Shown here piece by piece: positions 1 to 6,197 of a stretch of 8,019 nucleotides of DNA. The stretch is taken from positions 1 to 8,019 of the forward strand of contig JADFHR010000151.1 in the NCBI GenBank assembly GCA_022567015.1, in the 5' to 3' direction. This DNA is from Pseudomonadota bacterium (GTDB lineage Bacteria > Pseudomonadota > Alphaproteobacteria > Rhodospirillales > 2-02-FULL-58-16). Position numbers and translations under genes: made by a program. The first letter of the stretch is position 1, and each line of letters begins with the position of its first letter. The notes beneath the pieces are model-generated. The model saw only the letters and a list, made by a program, of their open reading frames with translations. It did no database searches and was not told where the DNA came from.

Positions 1-16
1 CGGGCCTGCCCAGACC

Positions 17-841
17 TCATTTTGGCATAGGTCCAACCATCAGCGCCGGGTCCAGACGGGTGCCGAAAAGGCTGACCCCCCAATGGAGGTGGGGCCCGGT
101 GGCGCGGCCCGACGCCCCGACCCGTCCGATCGGCGTTCCCCTGGCCACCCGCTGGCCTTGGGTGACCAGGATTTCGCTCATGTGGGCGTACACCGTGGCC
201 AGCCCGTGGCCGTGATCGATCATCACCGTCCTGCCGGTGAGGAACATGTCCGGGTGGGCGAGGACGACGACGCCGTCGGCGGACGCCACCACGGGGGTGC
301 CGAGGGGCGCGGCGACGTCGACGCCGCCGTGGGGGCGGCGCGGTTTGCCGTTGAGGATGCGCTGGCTGCCGAAGACGCCGGAAACCCGCCCCCGCACCGG
401 CCACTGGAAGCGCGAGGCGAAGTCGGCCCGGCCCGAGTCCCGGGCGCGCACCGCCGCGATGGCGGCGCCGTCCAGGCGGATGCGCTCCAGGTCCTCAGGC
501 GTCGGCGTGACCGTGCGCGGCGGCAGGCCGTCGATGCGCTGTACCTGGTAGGTGCGCCGCGCCACGTGAAGGACGCGCACCGTGGTGACGCCGCCGGGGT
601 ATCGCACCCGCACCTCCACCGTGGGCGGCGCGTCGCGGCCGAAGCCGACCAGAAACAGGCCCTCGGGCGAAACCCTGACGGCGCGGCCATCGACGGTGAC
701 GGCGATGCCGGCGTCGCCCCGTACGATCACCAGGCCGCCCTGGGTCAGCGGCCCCTCGACGCTGAATTCGCGGGCCGCCGCCGGCAAGGCGCTGGCGACG
801 ATCAATACCGCGGCGGCGGCCGTCCCCGCCCAGCGCCCCAT
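17..841 (-). CDS. Secreted M23-family zinc metallopeptidase (peptidoglycan endopeptidase type)
   Basis: The 274-residue product has an N-terminal signal peptide: a basic GRW start, then an Ala/Val/Leu-rich core, with a likely cleavage after ALPAAA near residue 23. The export target is therefore the periplasm. Residues 25-110 form a beta-rich prodomain-like region. The C-terminal half (about 145-270) is a complete M23 (LytM/lysostaphin-type) domain. Visible motifs are HGGVD (H171, D175), a VYAH segment with H220, and TGPHLHWG (H251, H253). In this family H171, D175 and the second His of HLH bind zinc, and the other two His residues serve catalysis, so I expect an active enzyme that cuts peptidoglycan cross-links. 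The ATG overlaps the xseA TGA by one base (TGATG), which fixes the start and implies translational coupling. The substrate and exact role are not shown by the sequence. Confidence 0.93.
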   Translation of the reverse strand: MGRWAGTAAAAVLIVASALPAAAREFSVEGPLTQGGLVIVRGDAGIAVTVDGRAVRVSPEGLFLVGFGRDAPPTVEVRVRYPGGVTTVRVLHVARRTYQVQRIDGLPPRTVTPTPEDLERIRLDGAAIAAVRARDSGRADFASRFQWPVRGRVSGVFGSQRILNGKPRRPHGGVDVAAPLGTPVVASADGVVVLAHPDMFLTGRTVMIDHGHGLATVYAHMSEILVTQGQRVARGTPIGRVGASGRATGPHLHWGVSLFGTRLDPALMVGPMPK

Positions 842-2316
842 CACAGCAGGGTCCCCTGGCGGTCGTCCGGGGACGGCTTGCGGCGCGCCTTTCCGCGTTG
901 TGTTTTCGCGGCCCTGCCACCGCCGCCGGCCCCCGGCCCGCCGGCGCCTTTTCCGGCGTCCTCGTTCACCGTGACCCCGGCGGCGCCGTCGTGGAAGCGG
1001 ACGGTGAGCGCCATCCTGGGGGCCAGCCTTTGCACCGACCGGACGGCGCGCTCGGCGTCGTCCCAGACCAGGGCGAACCCGCGCTCCAGCACCCGTTCGT
1101 ACGAGCAGCTCTCCAGCACCGCCTCGGCCTGGGCCAGGCGGGCCCCTTGCTCGCGCACCAGTCCGCGGACCGCCGTCCCTAAGGCCCTGGCCTCGCCGGC
1201 GAGGCGGACGCGGGCGTAGGCGATCAACTGGCGCGGGCTGGGAAGCCGGGCCGCCATCTCCGCGATGCGGGCGCGGCGCCGTTCCAGGGCCACGGCGATG
1301 CCGTTCCTCAGGCGCTCGGTCCAGTCGTCCAGGCGCTGGACGGCTTCCTCCACCATGCGCCGCAGGTTGGGCAGGCCGCGGGCGATGTCGGCGACGCGGG
1401 TGCGCCGTTCGGACAGCATGCGGTGCACGGTGCCGACAAGGCGGCTGCCGTCGTCCAGCACCTGGGCGAGAAGCTCGATGCGCACCGGCACCGCCATCTC
1501 GGCCGCCGCCGTCGGCGTCGGCGCCCGCAGGTCGGCGGCGAAGTCGATGAGGGTGATGTCGGTCTCGTGGCCCACCGCCGAGATCAGGGGGATGTCGCTG
1601 GCCGCGGCGGCGCGCACCACGACCTCTTCGTTGAAGGCCCACAGGTCCTCGATGCTGCCGCCGCCGCGGGCCACGATCAGCACGTCGGGCCTGGGCACGG
1701 GACCGCCCGGCGCGAGTGCGTTGAACCCGGCGATGGCGGCGGCCACCTGTTCCGCCGCGCCCGCGCCCTGGACCAGCACCGGCCACAGGACAATGGGGCG
1801 CGGAAAGCGCTCGCCGATGCGGTGCACGATGTCGCGGATCACCGCGCCCGTCGGCGAGGTGACGATGCCGATGACCTCGGGAAGGAAGGGGATGGGCTTC
1901 TTGCGGTCTTCGTCGAACAGCCCTTCGGCGGCAAGCTTGTGCTTCAGTTCCTCGAGCAGCTTGAGCAGCGCGCCCTCGCCGGTGAGCTCCAGGCTTTCGA
2001 CGACGATCTGATACTTGGAACGGCCGGGATAGGTGGTGAGGCGCCCGCTGGCGATCACCTCCATGCCGTCCTCGGGATCGAGGCGCAGGCGGGCCGCGGT
2101 GCCGCGCCAGCAGACGGCGTCGAGCACCGCGTCCGGGTCCTTGAGCGAGAAATAGAGGTGGCCCGAGGCCGCCCGCTTGAAGCCGGTGATCTCGCCGCGC
2201 ACGCGCACCACGGCGAAGGAGTCCTCGACCATCCGCTTGAGCGCCCGCGAGATCTCGCCGACGGTGAGGACGGCCACCTCGAGCACGCCGGCCTCTGTGG
2301 ATGGTTTTTCGGTCAT
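841..2316 (-). CDS. xseA: Exodeoxyribonuclease VII large subunit
   Basis: The 491-residue product is the catalytic large subunit of exonuclease VII, which degrades single-stranded DNA from both ends together with the small subunit XseB (not in this window). Residues about 13-110 form the N-terminal OB-fold (VLTVGEISRALKRMVED, GEITGFKRAASGHLYFSLKD). The nuclease domain follows, with TSPTGAVIRD (D162), ARGGGSIEDLWAFNEE (R217) and SAVGHETD (H250, D253). These motifs match the positions reported as essential in E. coli XseA (D155, R205, H238, D241), matched here by motif, not by a full alignment. Residues about 280-400 are Arg/Glu/Ala-rich helices typical of the long coiled-coil part. SYERVLERGFALV is the usual C-terminal motif. 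The last 39 residues or so are Gly-, Arg- and Lys-rich low complexity. The ATG at 2316 is chosen because the following residues fit the family N-terminus. It is divergent from purD. Confidence 0.96.
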   Translation of the reverse strand: MTEKPSTEAGVLEVAVLTVGEISRALKRMVEDSFAVVRVRGEITGFKRAASGHLYFSLKDPDAVLDAVCWRGTAARLRLDPEDGMEVIASGRLTTYPGRSKYQIVVESLELTGEGALLKLLEELKHKLAAEGLFDEDRKKPIPFLPEVIGIVTSPTGAVIRDIVHRIGERFPRPIVLWPVLVQGAGAAEQVAAAIAGFNALAPGGPVPRPDVLIVARGGGSIEDLWAFNEEVVVRAAAASDIPLISAVGHETDITLIDFAADLRAPTPTAAAEMAVPVRIELLAQVLDDGSRLVGTVHRMLSERRTRVADIARGLPNLRRMVEEAVQRLDDWTERLRNGIAVALERRRARIAEMAARLPSPRQLIAYARVRLAGEARALGTAVRGLVREQGARLAQAEAVLESCSYERVLERGFALVWDDAERAVRSVQRLAPRMALTVRFHDGAAGVTVNEDAGKGAGGPGAGGGGRAAKTQRGKARRKPSPDDRQGTLL

Positions 2317-2388
2317 CGCCGCCAGTATTATGATACAAGACGGCCCGGCACAACACGCGCGCGGCGGGCATATGACCGGGCATGGACC
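2317..2388. promoter_or_regulatory. Divergent intergenic promoter region between xseA and purD
   Basis: This 72-bp gap separates two divergent genes, so promoters for both should lie in it or just inside the gene ends. It contains an AT-rich island (2326-2338) in otherwise GC-rich DNA. Read leftward, CATAAT (complement of 2327-2332) is a possible -10 for xseA, with TTGTGC (complement of 2348-2353) as a weak -35 at 15-bp spacing. Read rightward, TATGAT (2329-2334) is a possible -10 for purD, but no convincing -35 precedes it. No clear Shine-Dalgarno sequence lies before the purD ATG. The promoters are inferred from motif resemblance only. Confidence 0.35.
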
Positions 2389-3660
2389 ATGAAGGTTCTG
2401 GTGGTTGGATCGGGGGGCCGCGAGCACGCCCTGTGCTGGGCCATCGCCAAATCGCCCCGCTGCGCGGACCTTTCCTGCGCCCCCGGCAACGCCGGCATCG
2501 CCGGGCTCGCCCGGTGCGTCGACATCGGCGCCGACGATGTGGACGGCGTGGTCGGCTTCGCCGCCGATAATGGGATCGACTTCGTCGTCGTCGGCCCCGA
2601 GGTGCCCCTCGTCGCCGGACTGGTGGACCGCCTGGACGGCGCCGGCATCCTTGCCTTCGGCCCCAGCGCCCGGGCCGCCGAGCTCGAGGGCTCCAAGGGC
2701 TTCATGAAGGACCTGTGCGCCAGGTACGGCGTGCCCACGGGATCCTACGGCCGCTTCACGGACGTCGACGCGGCCAAGGCGTACATCCGCGACAACGGCG
2801 CCCCCATCGTGGTCAAGGCGGACGGACTGGCCGCCGGCAAGGGCGTCATCCTGTGCCGGACCGACGACGAGGCCTACGGCGCCATCGACAAGATCATGAC
2901 CGAGCGCGCCTTCGGCAGCGCCGGCGACGAGGTCGTGGTCGAGGAGTTGCTGGAAGGCGAGGAGGCCAGCTTCTTCGCCCTGGTCGACGGCCGGCACGCC
3001 GTGCCCCTGGTCGCCGCCCAGGACCACAAGGCGGCCTTCGACGGGGACCGGGGCCCCAATACCGGCGGCATGGGGGCGTATACGCCGGCGCCCGTGGTCA
3101 CCGACGACATGGCGAAGACCATCATGGACGACATCATCACCCCCACCATCGAGGGCATGGCCGCCGAGGGCCGCCCCTACAAGGGGGTCCTCTACGCCGG
3201 CGTGATGATCGGCGAGGACGGGCCCCGGGTGCTGGAGTTCAACGTCCGTTTCGGCGACCCCGAATGCCAGCCCATGGTGATGCGCCTCAAATCCGATTTC
3301 CTGGAGGCCCTGGTCGCCTGCGCCGAGGGCCGGCTCGACCCGGCCATGCTCGAATGGCACGACGACGCCGCCCTGGTCGTCGTCATGGCCGCCAGGGGCT
3401 ATCCCGGCGGCTACGAGAAGGGCACGGAAATCCGCGGCCTGGAGAAGGCGGATGGGGCCGAAGGCGTCGTCGTCTTCCACGCCGGCACCAGGGCCGACGG
3501 CGGGAAGATCCTGGCCAACGGCGGACGGGTGCTCGGCGTCACCGCCCGCGCCGCCACGGTGGCCGACGCCCAGAAGCGGGCCTACGATGCCGTCGACCGC
3601 ATCGACTGGCCGGGCGGCTTCTGCCGCCGGGACATCGGCTGGCGGGCGGTCGGGCGTTAG
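2389..3660 (+). CDS. purD: Phosphoribosylamine--glycine ligase (GAR synthetase)
   Basis: The 423-residue product has the full family length. PurD joins glycine to 5-phosphoribosylamine using ATP, the second step of de novo purine synthesis in the cytoplasm. Visible motifs are the N-terminal GSGGREHAL (7-15), GPEVPL (69-74), the ATP-grasp core with VVKADGLAAGKGV (141-153), RGPNTGGMGAY (221-231), EFNVRFGDPE (283-292), and the C-terminal DWPGGFCRRDIGWRA (406-420). The ATG at 2389 is chosen because MKVLVVGSGGREHA is the canonical N-terminus; the open frame upstream is only antisense to xseA. It is the first gene of the rightward group and divergent from xseA. The ribosome-binding site is weak. 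No domain is missing and nothing suggests fusion with PurM or PurN. Confidence 0.97.
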   Translation: MKVLVVGSGGREHALCWAIAKSPRCADLSCAPGNAGIAGLARCVDIGADDVDGVVGFAADNGIDFVVVGPEVPLVAGLVDRLDGAGILAFGPSARAAELEGSKGFMKDLCARYGVPTGSYGRFTDVDAAKAYIRDNGAPIVVKADGLAAGKGVILCRTDDEAYGAIDKIMTERAFGSAGDEVVVEELLEGEEASFFALVDGRHAVPLVAAQDHKAAFDGDRGPNTGGMGAYTPAPVVTDDMAKTIMDDIITPTIEGMAAEGRPYKGVLYAGVMIGEDGPRVLEFNVRFGDPECQPMVMRLKSDFLEALVACAEGRLDPAMLEWHDDAALVVVMAARGYPGGYEKGTEIRGLEKADGAEGVVVFHAGTRADGGKILANGGRVLGVTARAATVADAQKRAYDAVDRIDWPGGFCRRDIGWRAVGR

Positions 3661-3683
3661 CGGCCTTTTCTGCGGAACCTGCG

Positions 3684-3695
3684 TGCTTATATACT
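3684..3695 (+). promoter_or_regulatory. Candidate promoter -10 region for the DUF1244 gene
   Basis: TGCTTATATACT lies 58 bases before the DUF1244 start codon in GC-rich surroundings. It offers either an extended -10 (TGC then TTATAT, 3687-3692) or TATACT (3690-3695), which matches five of six consensus bases. The region expected to hold a -35 (about 3666-3672) is T-rich but not a good TTGACA match. The inference is that the DUF1244-DUF6352 pair can be transcribed separately from purD. Confidence 0.45.
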
Positions 3696-3711
3696 TTGCG
3701 GTGGGCCTGCC

Positions 3712-3729
3712 TGGCGGCGGGAGCCGCCA
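3712..3729 (+). promoter_or_regulatory. GC-rich stem-loop in the purD-DUF1244 gap
   Basis: TGGCGGC (3712-3718) and GCCGCCA (3723-3729) form a perfect 7-bp stem with a GGGA tetraloop. No T-run follows, so it does not look like an intrinsic terminator. It would sit in the 5' leader of the DUF1244 transcript if the -10 at 3684-3695 is used, ending 23 bases before the start codon. Otherwise it could stabilise the 3' end of a purD transcript. The structure is seen in the sequence; a role is inferred. Confidence 0.45.
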
Positions 3730-3743
3730 AGGGAAACGAGAGC

Positions 3744-3751
3744 GAGGGAGG
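3744..3751 (+). promoter_or_regulatory. Ribosome-binding site of the DUF1244 gene
   Basis: GAGGGAGG sits directly before the ATG at 3753 and supports that start. It is the only strong purine-rich Shine-Dalgarno sequence among the plus-strand genes here. The spacing is short if GGAGG (3747-3751) is used, but about four bases if AGGG (3745-3748) pairs instead. Confidence 0.6.
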
Positions 3752-3752
3752 A

Positions 3753-4076
3753 ATGGACGACAAAACGCGCACCGAACTGGAGGCGGCGGCGTTCCGCGGC
3801 CTGGTGGAGCACCTGCGCCGGCGCTCCGACGTGCAGAACATCGACCTGATGATCCTGTCCGGTTTCTGCCGCAACTGCCTGTCCAAGTGGTACCTGGCGG
3901 AGGCCGAACGGCGCGGCGTCGAGATCAGTTACGGCGAGGCCCGGGAAATCGTCTACGGCATGCCCTACGACGAGTGGAAGGCCGCCCATCAGGAGAAGGC
4001 CACGGACGAGCAAACGCGCCGGTACGACGAAACCAAGCCCCTGCACGCGCACATCAGCGGGCACGGCAAGGCGTAA
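3753..4076 (+). CDS. DUF1244 family protein, function unknown
   Basis: This is a small 107-residue cytoplasmic protein with no signal peptide or membrane segment. It is recognised as DUF1244 by the conserved core FRGLVEHLRRRSDVQNIDLM (14-33) followed by the hallmark GFCRNCLSKWY (37-47, with Cys39 and Cys42), and by YGMPYDEWKAAHQ (68-80). The length is usual for the family, which is proteobacterial, mostly helical and without an assigned function. The C-terminus is His-rich (LHAHISGHG, His98, His100, His104). Together with the CxxC-spaced cysteines this could bind a metal, but that is speculation. It has a strong ribosome-binding site and ends 13 bp before the DUF6352-like gene, so the two are probably cotranscribed. 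I cannot assign a reaction or partner. Confidence 0.9.
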   Translation: MDDKTRTELEAAAFRGLVEHLRRRSDVQNIDLMILSGFCRNCLSKWYLAEAERRGVEISYGEAREIVYGMPYDEWKAAHQEKATDEQTRRYDETKPLHAHISGHGKA

Positions 4077-4089
4077 AGACCCGCTGGTC

Positions 4090-5103
4090 ATGCCCGAATT
4101 CTGGGTCAATTCCGGGTTCCACCTGCTCGAGCGCGACGGCGACGGCCATCTCGCCGTCACCGACGATTTCCTGCGCGCCTACCTCATGCGCCCGGAGATG
4201 CGCCCGGTGCCCGAATCCTGCGCCGCCGAGCGCGCCCTGCACGGCGCGTTGACGGACGATCCCCGGGCGCCGGTCGCGCCGCCCAGGATCGCCGAAATCG
4301 CCGACGCCGACGCCCGCGAGAACTACCAGGTGCTGCTCGCCTTCCGCGACCGGCTGGTGGCGGCGGGCACGGTGGAGGCCTGTTACATCGCGCTGTTCCG
4401 CGAAGAGCGGGTGGGCCTGCCGGCCCTGTTCGTCGACCAGATGGCGCACGTGATCCTGCGCAACATCCTGGACGGAACCGCCGATCCCCTGTGGGCGCGG
4501 GCGGGCGAGCTGTTTTTCCGCGAGCAGACGGCGACCGTCCAGGACGGCCAGATCCTGATGGCGGACACGGAAACGGTGGAGATGTACCGGACCACCGGCG
4601 GCCTCGGCAGCCTGGGCCAGCTCGTGGTCAAGGCGGGAACGGCGCTCAAAACGGTGGAGCTGGACGTGCTCACCCTCGACAACGCGGACACCTACTGGGG
4701 GCGCGACGAACGGCACGACACGGTCCTCGATCTCACGTTCACGCGGCCCGGCCTGGACGCGCTGAGCCGGGTGCTGGAGGCCTGGATCGCCCATTTCCTC
4801 GAGGTCGCCGTGCACATCCAGCCGGTGCAGAAGATCGCCGACGAGCGCTGGGTGTGGCACACCGGCCTCGACGCCGAGGCCTCCGTCCTGCTCGACGACC
4901 TGTACAACCAGGTCGACGTCGGCGGCGACCGCCTGCAACGCCTGTTGTCCCTGTTCCGCCTGGAATTCGAGGACCCCGGCCTGATGCGCCCCGACATCGC
5001 CGGCCGCCCGGTCTACCTGGCCCTGGCCATGACAGCGGAGCGCAAGGTGCGCCTCAAGCCGCAGAACCTTTTAGTCAATCTGCCCCTGGCGCGGGAGGCA
5101 TGA
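4090..5103 (+). CDS. DUF6352-like conserved protein, function unknown
   Basis: This 337-residue soluble protein has no signal peptide, membrane segment or catalytic motif that I recognise. The N-terminus (PEFWVNSGFHLLERDGDGHL, then AVTDDFLRAYLMRPEM) resembles the proteobacterial family I know as DUF6352. That assignment is from memory of the N-terminal pattern and needs a profile search. The middle part (80-180) is helical, with FVDQMAHVILRNILDG and a segment around GELFFREQTATVQDGQILMADTE. The C-terminal half holds TYWGRDERHDTVLDL (201-215), ERWVWHTGLDAEAS (252-265) and RPVYLALAMTAERKVRLKPQN (306-326). It starts 13 bp after the DUF1244 stop with no clear Shine-Dalgarno sequence, consistent with reinitiation in an operon. 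Its stop is 9 bp from the converging tadA stop. Confidence 0.8.
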   Translation: MPEFWVNSGFHLLERDGDGHLAVTDDFLRAYLMRPEMRPVPESCAAERALHGALTDDPRAPVAPPRIAEIADADARENYQVLLAFRDRLVAAGTVEACYIALFREERVGLPALFVDQMAHVILRNILDGTADPLWARAGELFFREQTATVQDGQILMADTETVEMYRTTGGLGSLGQLVVKAGTALKTVELDVLTLDNADTYWGRDERHDTVLDLTFTRPGLDALSRVLEAWIAHFLEVAVHIQPVQKIADERWVWHTGLDAEASVLLDDLYNQVDVGGDRLQRLLSLFRLEFEDPGLMRPDIAGRPVYLALAMTAERKVRLKPQNLLVNLPLAREA

Positions 5104-5112
5104 GGGGGGCGT

Positions 5113-5571
5113 TTACCGCCTGTCTTTAAAAAACCCCTTCAACAGCGCCCCGCAGCGTCTCTCCTCGATGCCGCCGAAGACGTCGGGTTTGTGGTGGCAC
5201 GTGGGCTGGTCGAAGATGCGGGCGCCGTGCTCGACGCCGCCGCCCTTGGGGTCGTAGGCGCCGAAGTAGAGCCGGCGGAGGCGGGCGAACCCGATGGCGG
5301 CGGCGCACATGGCGCACGGCTCCAGGGTCACGTAGAGGTCGCAGCCGTCGAGCCGGGGCGCGCCGAGGCCCGCCGCGGCCTCGCGGATGACCACCATCTC
5401 GGCATGCGCCGTGGGGTCGCTCATCTCCCCGGTGCGGTTGCCGGCCGCCGCCAGCACCTTGCCCGATGCGCCGTCCACGACCACCGCGCCGACGGGCACC
5501 TCGCCGCGTTTGGCCGCCGCCTCGGCCTCGGCGATCGCGCGCTCCATGAACGAAGGCTTGTCCCTGCCCAT
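5113..5571 (-). CDS. tadA: tRNA-specific adenosine deaminase (A34 to I34)
   Basis: The 152-residue product is a cytidine/deoxycytidylate-deaminase-fold zinc enzyme. TadA converts A34 to inosine in the anticodon wobble position of tRNA-Arg(ACG), which is needed to read CGN codons. The zinc and catalytic motifs are intact: TAHAE (His56, proton-shuttle Glu58) and EPCAMC (Cys86, Cys89). EVPVGAVVVD (24-33) and GNRTGEMSDPTAHAE are typical. The C-terminal part, GGGVEHGARIFDQPTCHHKPDVFGG, is the form usual in alphaproteobacterial TadA and differs from E. coli. The ATG at 5571 gives MGRDKPSFMERAIAEAE; an alternative start at 5547 (MERAIAEAE) would also keep the whole domain. Longer upstream starts run into repeat DNA and were not used. 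The Shine-Dalgarno signal is weak. It converges on the DUF6352-like gene. Confidence 0.94.
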   Translation of the reverse strand: MGRDKPSFMERAIAEAEAAAKRGEVPVGAVVVDGASGKVLAAAGNRTGEMSDPTAHAEMVVIREAAAGLGAPRLDGCDLYVTLEPCAMCAAAIGFARLRRLYFGAYDPKGGGVEHGARIFDQPTCHHKPDVFGGIEERRCGALLKGFFKDRR

Positions 5572-5611
5572 GGCCGCACCATGGCGTTCCGGCCCAAGGC
5601 CCGTCAAGCCG

Positions 5612-5647
5612 GCCCGGGAGGAGCAGGCCGTCTCCCGGGTGTTTTTG
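5612..5647 (+). terminator. Terminator-like hairpin upstream of tadA
   Basis: CCCGGGAG (5613-5620) and CTCCCGGG (5632-5639) form a perfect 8-bp stem, extended by G-T pairs at both ends, with a loop of about 9-11 bases. GTTTTT follows at 5641-5646, so on the plus strand it has the shape of an intrinsic terminator. There is no plus-strand gene directly upstream, so its purpose would be to stop readthrough or antisense transcription across tadA. On the minus strand it lies in the tadA upstream region without a T-run. It may also just be a chance hairpin beside the repeat tract. Confidence 0.3.
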
Positions 5648-5677
5648 AAACACAGAGACCACAGAGAACACAGAGAC
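5648..5677 (-). repeat. Short CACAGAGA tract, inverted relative to the main array
   Basis: Three copies of CACAGAGA occur at 5651, 5660 and 5669, a strict 9-bp period, preceded by GAAA. The reverse complement matches the CTCTGTG tract plus TTTGAAA found in both long repeat units (5923-5973 and 6116-6166). It is therefore a detached, oppositely oriented copy of that part of the array. Confidence 0.8.
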
Positions 5678-5808
5678 AGCGGCACAGCGAAGGGCATCGG
5701 GAGAATGTCCTTACAATGCGCGTGAACGCCAAGCCTCCCGCATTCGGCCTCGGGCCGTGAAAGCGCTTGTTTTTTTCAAATCCTCGGCGGTCTTCCGCGT
5801 CCCCGGGC

Positions 5809-6016
5809 GTTTTCAATTTTAACGCTGAGGACGCAGAGGGACGCAGAGGAGCTCCGCCGGACTCAATAGCGATCCCCATACCTGGTGTCCTTCATGTCCT
5901 GGCGGTGAGTTCATTTTCTTTATCTCTGTGCTCTCTGTGTTCTGGGTGCTCTCTGTGGGCTCTGTGTTTGAAACTCCTCTGCGTCCCTCTGCGTCCTCCG
6001 CGTTAAGATTCAAAAT
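5809..6016 (+). repeat. Long repeat unit A with inverted arms
   Basis: A 161-bp segment (5844-6004) is repeated directly at 6037-6197. The unit is bounded by inverted arms: 5821-5851 (starting AACGCTGAGGACGCAG) and 5974-6004 (ending GCGTCCTCCGCGTT) are reverse complements with one mismatch in 31. Weaker complementarity extends outward to about 5809 and 6016. Between the arms lie a core (about 5852-5915, containing ATAGCGATCCCCATACCTGG) and five CTCTGTG-type 8-mers at an exact 9-bp period (5923, 5932, 5941, 5950, 5959; the third and fifth degenerate). No coding function is supported. Confidence 0.88.
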
Positions 6017-6017
6017 G

Positions 6018-6197
6018 GCTAGGACATGGAGGACCACAGAGGAGCCCCGCCGGACTCGATAGCGATCCCCATACCTGGTGTCCTTTGTGTCCTGCTGGTG
6101 AGGTCAATTTCTTTATCTCTGTGCTCTCTGTGTTCCGTGTGCTCTCTGTGTGCTCTGTGTTTGAAACTCCTCTGCGTCCCTCTGCGTCCTCCGCGTT
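6018..6197 (+). repeat. Long repeat unit B, direct copy of unit A
   Basis: Positions 6037-6197 align with 5844-6004 without gaps at an offset of 193 bp, with 11 mismatches in 161 by hand count. The right arm (6167-6197) is identical to that of unit A. The left arm (6018-6044, GCTAGGACATGGAGGACC and following) is a degraded version of the arm at 5821-5851. The 9-bp-period CTCTGTG tract is kept (units at 6116, 6125, 6134, 6143, 6152). Most differences fall in the core and the degenerate 8-mers. Confidence 0.88.

Noticed and set aside
842..2383. Minus-strand open frame extending the M23 peptidase upstream
   Set aside because: It runs through xseA in another frame with an Arg/Pro/Gly-rich shadow translation. 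The ATG at 841 is followed by a proper signal peptide.
1423..2388. Plus-strand open frame upstream of purD, antisense to xseA
   Set aside because: The translation is His/Asp/Arg-rich shadow sequence, and PurD proteins start at MKVLVVGSGGREHA (2389).
2317..3480. Long minus-strand open frame continuing upstream of xseA and antisense to purD
   Set aside because: It is in frame with xseA but its upstream part is an antisense shadow of purD with no recognisable domain; high GC content keeps such frames open. The xseA start at 2316 matches the family N-terminus.
5104..5112. Terminator between the convergent DUF6352-like and tadA genes
   Set aside because: The gap is 9 bp and I see no hairpin with a T-run on either strand.
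5572..5697. Longer tadA start inside the repeat-flanking DNA
   Set aside because: The added residues are not TadA-like and include translated CACAGAGA tract; family members start near the ATG at 5571.
5745..5776. Intrinsic terminator from the CGGCC-TCG-GGCCG hairpin and T-run
   Set aside because: The stem is only 5 bp and the T-run starts about 12 bases after it, too far for a standard terminator, and no gene ends nearby.
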